Origin: Planctomycetaceae bacterium UBA6894
Lineage (GTDB): Bacteria > Planctomycetota > Planctomycetia > Gemmatales > Gemmataceae
Reading direction: 5' to 3'
Assembly (NCBI GenBank): GCA_002451275.1
Contig: DKBS01000128.1
Coordinates: 1-8,728, forward strand
Length of the DNA: 8,728 bases
This document shows, in pieces, positions 7,401 to 8,728 of the stretch. Every line of letters begins with the position of its first letter. The stretch's first letter is position 1. Under the pieces are notes generated by a model that saw only the letters and a list, made by a program, of their open reading frames with translations, searched no databases and was not told the DNA's origin. The translations under genes and the position numbers were made by a program.

Positions 7401-8728
7401 GGCACTTTAGCTACCTTGGTTGACCAGGCGAATGCAGGCCTGATCAATGTGATCGAGTTTGACGGGTCGCTGCGCGGCAAGACGCTCGATCTGGTTGGAA
7501 GGAAAGGCCTGCTCGACCCCGCCTACATGCTGTGGGACGCTGACCTGCGCCAGTGGACATATGTAGCTGAAAAACCTGCCCTGATGCCCGACGGTACCTA
7601 CGAGGAGACGCTGCCCTATGGAATGACCGCCCTGCGTATACGCCAGGACCTGCGGATTGACGGGAAGGATTTGGGTATCACCCTCCGGGGTGACGGCACT
7701 TCCAGGGCGTTCTATGTCCGCCAGGGAGTGGACTTCAGTCTGTCCAACCTTACCTTGGGCGGTTTCACAGCCGTGGGTGCTACCGGCGCGAGCGGCATCT
7801 CGGATACGGAAGCCATGTCCAAGGGCGGTGCCGGCGGTGGCGCAGGGCTGGGTGGCGCCATCCTGAATTTCGGCCAGACCAAGCTCCACCATGTGGTGTT
7901 TGCAAGCAACCAGGCTGTTGGTGGCAGCGGGGGCGAGGTATTGCTTCCCGCACCATCCACCTACTTGCTCAAACCAGCCAAAGCCGGGTTGCCGGGTGGG
8001 GCCAACGGCGGGAAGGCTGGAATGGCGGGTCAAGGCGGCGGGCATCTGCCCGGCCAAGCCGGACAACCCGTGCCCATCACTGTCACCTACACACTGGGCA
8101 ATGACCCAACTCCTCGCGTGGCGACATTCCTGCTGGCAGGAGCCGGCGGCGGCGGTTCCGGCTTGGGCGGGGCCATCTACAACGCCCCCGGGGCGATGCT
8201 GACCATCGATGGCGGAACCACCTTCACCGGCAACACGGCCACCGGCGGCAGGGGCGGCACCGGGCCCACCGAATACATCACCAACCTCGCCAACCGGCTC
8301 TTTGGCGATACTGCCCGGACCCTCTCAGTCACCGGTTTCGAGGAAGCGTGGGCAACCCTCGGCATGGATGGTTCCGGCCTGGGCGGGGCCATCTTCAACG
8401 ATGGTGGCACGGTGCGCCTGGCCGACTCCGTGTTCACCGGCAACTCCACCACCGACGCGGGTGCGGCCCTCTACGCCCTGCGTGGCAGCATGGTCATCAA
8501 CACCTCCGCCTTCACCGGCAACTCCAGCGGCTCCGACCAGGGTGTCCGCTTCGAGGGTGGCAATATGTACCAGGGCTCCCTGGAGATCAACCGCTCATTC
8601 ATCCTCGGCGATGCCGAGGGTCCCAAGGCCCTGGTCGCCGAAGGCGGACGGCGACTCGGCCAGGGCAACATCATCAGCTCCCAGACCGGCTTTGCCTGGG
8701 GCGTGCAGGCCTCCTCGGTGGTGGCGCG
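3..8728 (+). CDS. Giant multidomain surface/secreted protein, internal fragment
   Basis: Frame +3 is open across the entire window: 2908 full codons without a stop, ending two bases into the next codon. Translating straight through gives coherent domains from end to end, so no frameshift is needed. Both ends are missing, and no in-frame ATG has a convincing ribosome site. Domains in order: unknown beta-rich region (residues 1-487), two SdrD B-like domains (488-684), twelve tandem 74-residue repeats (747-1634), diverged repeats (1635-1832), linker and Ig-like segments (1833-2255), SdrD B-like (2256-2359), carboxypeptidase-regulatory-like (2360-2452) and Pmp-type beta-helix (2457 onward). Only four cysteines occur (residues 189, 511, 1495, 1578), and calcium-type loops recur; both fit an extracellular protein. 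No catalytic motif or membrane segment is visible. A structural or adhesive role is inferred; signal peptide and anchor lie outside. The reading frame is very secure, the function is not. Confidence 0.94.
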   Translation, partial: MDTLTPAGEAKIRQNAGKTFDKSLFSKGNVAFIEITSNTPALIIGDKRVADELVRQALPVPPQGGDPTTPLWLKQLDKHFFIDPSFPVTYPQKVQNYNPDTGSTTEIDTQVSRQLGLGMTVVKSVTPPLPSLDPASNGIAASYTIDHHSNITVFKTTTAPPAGIVGAQTTVSLVFASEADAAAHRWQACVNGNESVVPGGYQAPAFLYQNDTVSTSELISGRVSPVTLNYIFRNNLQREGTPYLYIANENGSNVVRNGKLASKWYAGSPFYIIPDGKTEAIEVSAVAAKPLWVPKASILLNRAADQPRLGLWDTFTAELVDPKRLGGVNDLAVFRVVGKILDNQLPPLPSGKLDPAQLVLNPLPAGVTRQVNWKLSRATTEELEAGKWMFYTLDDSMKPVTVTGFDSNVGEKTLPIPIGSENIPLYGKVQGSFRLGNVNSDSTGAWGAIRWEEDRLSAVPHYGFIRVSDGINPPQYSAAYPYTPTPILAGTVMISTDAGGKAPAREMVVFCDIDSDGFRDPGEPFTLTDNQGVFSFYNLNPGQKYRLAVDLPAGAKFRAAGAGADLSNPVRDVTVGQDVNPEFLLDNLGAIYRGRAVVDTNGNGTVDPTDQGAGNIELRLTIAKGSETRDLTTITNQGGFYLFEIPPGYRSVGRPKLASSRPELGVFVPEVSIQNPADFSLPDNAPAQPKLVEDDIIASKVLNISLDGLSAEALKAFFGQLPLAFARLKAGDFNAVSLRLFGFRLLVDTFDLYGPNTNGLSGLKYASGWAFFGDNGSGQPNQVRFTMGDRKTGGLAIKDGRLQGFQLSLDGSIRVAGVDIGVTGMNARFDAGRLADGSDGFFQLTGEGTFTYRDYELALALTGEGLIIDTNGLRTLSGRVNGSIPIAGQQVELGTLGMIYNRSDDSLLFTGSSSWTMAGDKLENSKFNLDNISLEIGLGKAEDKQAGVRALTANLGAGLKVGGVDFDVSRLSFAWLPASDAFSISGKTILRTDNGLLDLTAELPGTGMEVSKAGLTFQAKVNGTLKLGQTGYTVSVTDSGLDYAGGKLAFQFQGSLLTAGTDKDGKVTSEETAVVTGSAQFLDGALDSLDGKATGKVGLAGGVVDFSDVNLAWDKASGAVVIQGEAELSLAEEGKTGRGLTVDGGFSLSGRRVTSANGAVKAGIWQITPGFELTLNTLEFAFSSSDRKFLFQGDGQAEILGVTVGAAISPPGIVWRDGKLESFGGNLTGEWGADLDGNGIREFDLSIGKMGFLYESAPSRRLTMTGGGSLRYDGAVMAGGAVTTDDQGIVFGAGGLEHLGFRGNLAFLYGDPFDDKNRNFVRETRESYTDRDGNGKYTAGIGMVITDAGISYTPATASRPFSLKVTGKGRMAFELGDLAERPDIGVQVDLSQEGIEIADGQLRNFSVALGASFRVAGLGFDPSGAVGMRYLSEARQWDLFGTVNAKIGKKGYGLSLGTSVDNPGIRWVNGAITQVSAALTGEANLGGVTAKFADCGLTWDGAKETFAAFGSASVKVGLEVAVGLGTRDKPGLAIREGEWDLTGLEFALKDLNLGGFEVNTARLGFSRSDDGFTAWGNCLVQVHSIGLGGSFRFANGVLEEISVVARPGVPIYGPVILKEVSGTIRNLNFKDLSGVVFSATVGLQVFDKEVDMSSLPVVGDYFGKVTVAQLRGTATISPSYMRLQADMYVAASETIVDGKSTYKGLAGQGTAAVNLDWSRKEYYADVDLILPGNPALPVVGSLVQTRYRGRMSLDGHQDGIMLKAAASVQIASIVPVVGGKELSSSNLFFNFIPKDKQFNFIIWGQVDLLFVSHTVGLHIDFWNGKYSVLTDLDDVQKRLGQYGQKQSLGLAAFDSPVAAATPVPMGRMFGRSAFSSLGSPAITHTYSGSSSPIPESEVTSGEYVARFRVDDKALRADHQAWIQQVRLEVDSVPGVLIEALPASFDPDTGVGSVGVRVVPLPGQYLPRGMVLRSTLTSPVVLAGVRNRAPGEADQPDMEAAWTRAYAYEGSLPAVGTDAAGDLIQGLNVTRAKYTIAFRPKDTGTPLPDDWAESVLVYTEPLPGTTLQVAPPAYDQSSGMWTVVLTYKPVGLTTIGSAFIAKGLTGSVKIRSKVELVGEVEDTLGSADSPDLVAVWWAAPSEIEAPDVPAVIDSSLRTTTLSGRVHDPRFKNLSVTLFYSTDEEGEFEHMAILADGTAASDIPVEVRPDGTWSVDITWDPQHLPNKEELWLYGWVKDDGPNPPIYGNSTLFTVEYDVEGTILVEGHDNHGLEGKIWMPEEDIMVFADLNGNGIREQTEPFGFSDRSGFYQIDLPEGVITTSLVFTVPGYYVPDEATPLVRQVNLAGGPVRADLNLWATRNILRGEVRVQGPEGQLVPLQVVQATGPDGEVYMAVTDMDGMYEIPVGGPGRYLISLPYEVGSFEGFNTVPHGDVQAMVVPEGNDSILWIQSLHVDSVGVVRLFGEDAQGTLATLVDQANAGLINVIEFDGSLRGKTLDLVGRKGLLDPAYMLWDADLRQWTYVAEKPALMPDGTYEETLPYGMTALRIRQDLRIDGKDLGITLRGDGTSRAFYVRQGVDFSLSNLTLGGFTAVGATGASGISDTEAMSKGGAGGGAGLGGAILNFGQTKLHHVVFASNQAVGGSGGEVLLPAPSTYLLKPAKAGLPGGANGGKAGMAGQGGGHLPGQAGQPVPITVTYTLGNDPTPRVATFLLAGAGGGGSGLGGAIYNAPGAMLTIDGGTTFTGNTATGGRGGTGPTEYITNLANRLFGDTARTLSVTGFEEAWATLGMDGSGLGGAIFNDGGTVRLADSVFTGNSTTDAGAALYALRGSMVINTSAFTGNSSGSDQGVRFEGGNMYQGSLEINRSFILGDAEGPKALVAEGGRRLGQGNIISSQTGFAWGVQASSVVA
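1464..1772 (+). other. Domain: SdrD B-like domain 1 with canonical EF-hand loop
   Basis: Residues 488-590. The order is typical of SdrD B-like/Cna-B-type modules: a strand beginning LAGTV, a calcium loop, then a TDNQGVFSFYNL turn-strand motif and a closing strand with YRLAVDLP. The loop at 1536-1571 reads DIDSDGFRDPGE, with Asp at positions 1, 3, 5 and 9 and Glu at 12, so it matches a full EF-hand loop. In this family calcium rigidifies a rod-like spacer; that role is inferred here. A cysteine (residue 511) immediately precedes the loop. Confidence 0.8.
1773..2054 (+). other. Domain: SdrD B-like domain 2 with Asn/Asp calcium loop
   Basis: Residues 591-684 follow domain 1 without a gap. The opening strand IYRGRAVVD leads into the loop DTNGNGTVDPTD at 1797-1832 (ligand-type residues at 1, 3, 5, 9 and 12). 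The motif TNQGGFYLFEIPPG then matches the T-x-x-G-x-[FY]-x-F pattern of domain 1. The loop alone resembles a dockerin repeat, but there is no second dockerin loop and the flanking strands match domain 1, so an SdrD B-like module is the better reading. Confidence 0.75.
2055..2240 (+). other. Junction segment before the repeat array
   Basis: Residues 685-746. It starts with a Pro/Ala-rich stretch (APAQPK), then has the most helix-like residues in the first half of the window (SAEALKAFFGQLPLAFARLK). It returns to beta-like sequence (SLRLFGFRLL) just before repeat unit 1. It may act as a cap or hinge between the SdrD B-like rod and the array. No family is recognised. Confidence 0.45.
3186..3215 (+). 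other. Degenerate EF-hand-like loop inside repeat unit 5
   Basis: The residues DKDGKVTSEE (1062-1071) sit in the turn after the first half of unit 5. They keep the D-x-D-G core and the acidic end of an EF-hand loop but lack an acidic residue at loop position 1. Calcium binding is plausible but weaker than at the other loops. Confidence 0.5.
3702..3737 (+). other. EF-hand-like calcium loop in repeat unit 7
   Basis: DLDGNGIREFDL (residues 1234-1245) has Asp, Asp, Asn and Gly at loop positions 1, 3, 5 and 6, Ile at 7 (loop position 8 in a standard EF-hand is the usual hydrophobic, so the register is slightly unusual) and Glu at 9. Position 12 is Leu, so it is an incomplete EF-hand. It lies at the end of unit 7, just before the unit 8 strand MGFLY. 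Confidence 0.6.
3942..4025 (+). other. Paired calcium-loop insert in repeat unit 8
   Basis: Unit 8 is 98 residues, about 25 longer than the others, and the excess is this insert (residues 1314-1341). It holds DKNRNFVRETRE at 3945-3980 (ligand-type residues at 1, 3, 5, 9 and 12) and DRDGNGKYTAGI at 3990-4025 (Asp, Asp, Asn at 1, 3, 5). The paired arrangement resembles a minimal two-loop calcium module placed in the inter-unit turn. Calcium binding is inferred from the residues alone. Confidence 0.65.
4905..5498 (+). other. Diverged continuation of the repeat array with three PVVG motifs
   Basis: Residues 1635-1832 keep the beta alternation of the array but not its clean period. PVVG occurs three times, at 4968, 5211 and 5325, each preceded by a hydrophobic residue. 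From 5361 the sequence LFFNFIPKDKQFNF, followed by WGQVDL and HTVGLHI, aligns with the start of unit 7 (LEFAFSSSDRKFLF, then QGDGQAE and VTVGAAI). The region therefore ends in a recognisable final half-unit. It probably forms the C-terminal end or cap of the array. Confidence 0.6.
5499..5699 (+). other. Ala/Ser/Pro-rich linker
   Basis: Residues 1833-1899. A short charged, helix-like stretch (DDVQKRLGQYGQKQ) leads into low-complexity sequence rich in Ala, Ser, Pro, Gly and Thr, including AAATPVP and YSGSSSPIPESE. It separates the repeat array from the beta-sandwich region and is probably flexible or proteolytically exposed. No domain is recognised. Confidence 0.55.
5700..6422 (+). other. Domain region: beta-sandwich-like, family unknown
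   Basis: Residues 1900-2140. There are long alternating strands (for example EYVARFRVDD, WIQQVRLEVD, GSVGVRVVPLPG and WTVVLTYKPVG) separated by Pro/Gly/Asp turns, consistent with one or two beta-sandwich modules. PLPG occurs twice, in VVPLPGQY and TEPLPGTT, which hints at two related sub-modules. No binding or catalytic residues can be assigned and I cannot name a family. Confidence 0.45.
6423..6767 (+). other. Domain: Ig-like/fibronectin-like beta-sandwich
   Basis: Residues 2141-2255. The strand pattern is that of bacterial Ig-like modules: TTTLSGRVHD, then LSVTLFYSTDEEGEFE, then PDGTWSVDITWD, then LWLYGWVKDDG and a closing FTVEYD strand. The D-G-T-W-x-V-x-I signature and the ending in V-x-D-D-G are common in such extracellular modules. 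Its codon use is noticeably less GC-biased than the repeat array. The assignment is by pattern only. Confidence 0.55.
6768..7079 (+). other. Domain: SdrD B-like domain 3 with calcium loop
   Basis: Residues 2256-2359. After the strand VEGTILVEG comes the loop DLNGNGIREQTE at 6858-6893, with ligand-type residues at positions 1, 3, 5, 9 and 12. The motif FSDRSGFYQIDLPEG then matches the turn-strand motifs of domains 1 and 2. The domain closes with LVFTVPGYYVP and later strands. A third SdrD B-like module on the far side of the repeat array suggests repeated use of the same spacer. The stretch 6841-6960 is 57/120 G+C by hand count. Confidence 0.75.
7080..7358 (+). other. Domain: carboxypeptidase-regulatory-like beta-sandwich
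   Basis: Residues 2360-2452. The order is ILRGEVRV, then a V-x-L-x-V-V-x-A strand, then TDMDGMYEIPVGGPGRYLISLP. The T-D-x-D-G-x-Y-x-I-P...G-x-Y motif is characteristic of carboxypeptidase regulatory-like (transthyretin-type) extracellular modules. No enzyme domain accompanies it; in giant surface proteins these modules act as spacers. It leads directly into the beta-helix region. Confidence 0.65.
7821..8162 (+). other. Glycine-rich inserts around the first beta-helix repeat
   Basis: Glycine clusters flank the first GGAI repeat and fill the gap to the second: KGGAGGGAG at 7821-7847, GGSGG at 7920-7934, a Gly/Ala/Gln-rich run at about 7989-8066 (including AGMAGQGGGHLPGQ) and AGAGGGGSG at 8136-8162. 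These probably form flexible loops protruding from the helix. The Gly/Ala/Pro/Gln composition is unlike the rest of the protein. Confidence 0.6.
7845..8528 (+). repeat. Four Pmp-type GGAI/FxxN protein repeats
   Basis: Paired motifs occur at 7845-7916 (GLGGAILN ... VFASN), 8160-8240 (GLGGAIYN ... TFTGN), 8376-8447 (GLGGAIFN ... VFTGN) and 8457-8528 (AGAALYAL ... AFTGN, with a degraded GGA). Spacing between GGA and FxxN is about 15 to 18 residues in each, so each pair should be one or two beta-helix rungs. Rungs 1-2 and 2-3 are separated by long inserts, while 3 and 4 are adjacent. The motif pair defines polymorphic outer membrane protein repeats; identification is by eye. Confidence 0.78.
8154..8399 (+). 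repeat. Near-identical 30-base direct repeat, two copies
   Basis: Bases 8154-8183 and 8370-8399 are identical at 28 of 30 positions. Both encode GSGLGGAI followed by [YF]N in the same frame, 216 bases apart, which is exactly 72 codons. One difference is silent (TTG/CTG) and the other is TAC/TTC. The copies are the GGAI halves of Pmp repeats 2 and 3. This suggests recent duplication or gene conversion within the helix, or strong constraint. Confidence 0.75.

Larger units (their letters stand above)
7371..8728 (+). other. Domain: Pmp/POMP-type right-handed beta-helix, runs off the window
   Basis: Residues 2457-2908. The entry segment, with TLATLVDQANAG, NVIEFDGSL and then LRIRQDLRIDGKDLGITLRG, follows the usual lead-in of Pmp-like proteins: a TL...AN helix, an I-x-F strand, then I-x-x-D-L-x-I-x-G. 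Next comes FYVRQGVDFSLSNLTLGG, a typical beta-helix rung. GGAI and FxxN repeats follow from 7845. Such helices occur in chlamydial polymorphic outer membrane proteins and in many environmental surface proteins, where they serve in adhesion or as passenger domains. The helix continues past base 8728, so the C-terminal anchor cannot be identified. Confidence 0.75.

Noticed and set aside
7407..8066. Minus-strand open frame of 219 codons
   Set aside because: It is antisense to the Pmp-type helix entry. The product lacks domain features, while the plus strand shows clear GGAI/FxxN motifs.
3..8728. CRISPR array, insertion sequence, tRNA/rRNA, promoter or terminator
   Set aside because: No regularly spaced identical DNA repeats, inverted terminal repeats, transposase motifs or RNA-gene signatures were seen. 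Every base lies within the open frame, so GC-rich hairpin-like stretches were not called as terminators.

Overview
The whole window lies inside one very large gene. Reading frame +3 (codons starting at positions divisible by three) is open from base 3 to base 8728 with no stop codon: 2908 complete codons plus two bases. Neither the start nor the end of the gene is present. There is no intergenic DNA, RNA gene, mobile element or CRISPR array, and I found no credible second gene. Below, residue n starts at base 3n.

The product looks like an extracellular or cell-surface multidomain protein from a bacterium. It is almost entirely beta-strand-like, has only four cysteines in 2908 residues, carries several EF-hand-type calcium loops, and combines SdrD B-like domains, a carboxypeptidase-regulatory-like domain and a Pmp/POMP-type beta-helix. 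Coding DNA is mostly GC-rich (about 60-70% in lines counted by hand), with poorer patches near 47%. This mix is common in giant surface proteins of environmental bacteria, for example PVC-group or metagenomic lineages. I cannot fix the phylum from the sequence.

Layout: (1) 3-1463, beta-rich region without a recognised family. (2) 1464-2054, two SdrD B-like domains, each with a calcium loop. (3) 2055-2240, short partly helical junction. (4) 2241-4904, twelve tandem degenerate repeats averaging exactly 74 residues, with EF-hand-like loops inserted in some units; I recognise no named family and this is the most interesting part. (5) 4905-5498, diverged continuation with three PVVG motifs and a final half-repeat. 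(6) 5499-5699, Ala/Ser/Pro-rich linker. (7) 5700-6767, beta-sandwich-like segments, the last Ig-like. (8) 6768-7079, a third SdrD B-like domain. (9) 7080-7358, carboxypeptidase-regulatory-like domain. (10) 7371-8728, a right-handed beta-helix of Pmp type with GGAI and FxxN repeats and glycine-rich inserts, running off the window.

Inferred overall role: a long, calcium-stiffened surface stalk or adhesin in which repeat arrays and SdrD/Ig modules form spacers and the beta-helix may be a binding or passenger region. Export signal, anchor and function are outside the window, so the role remains a hypothesis.
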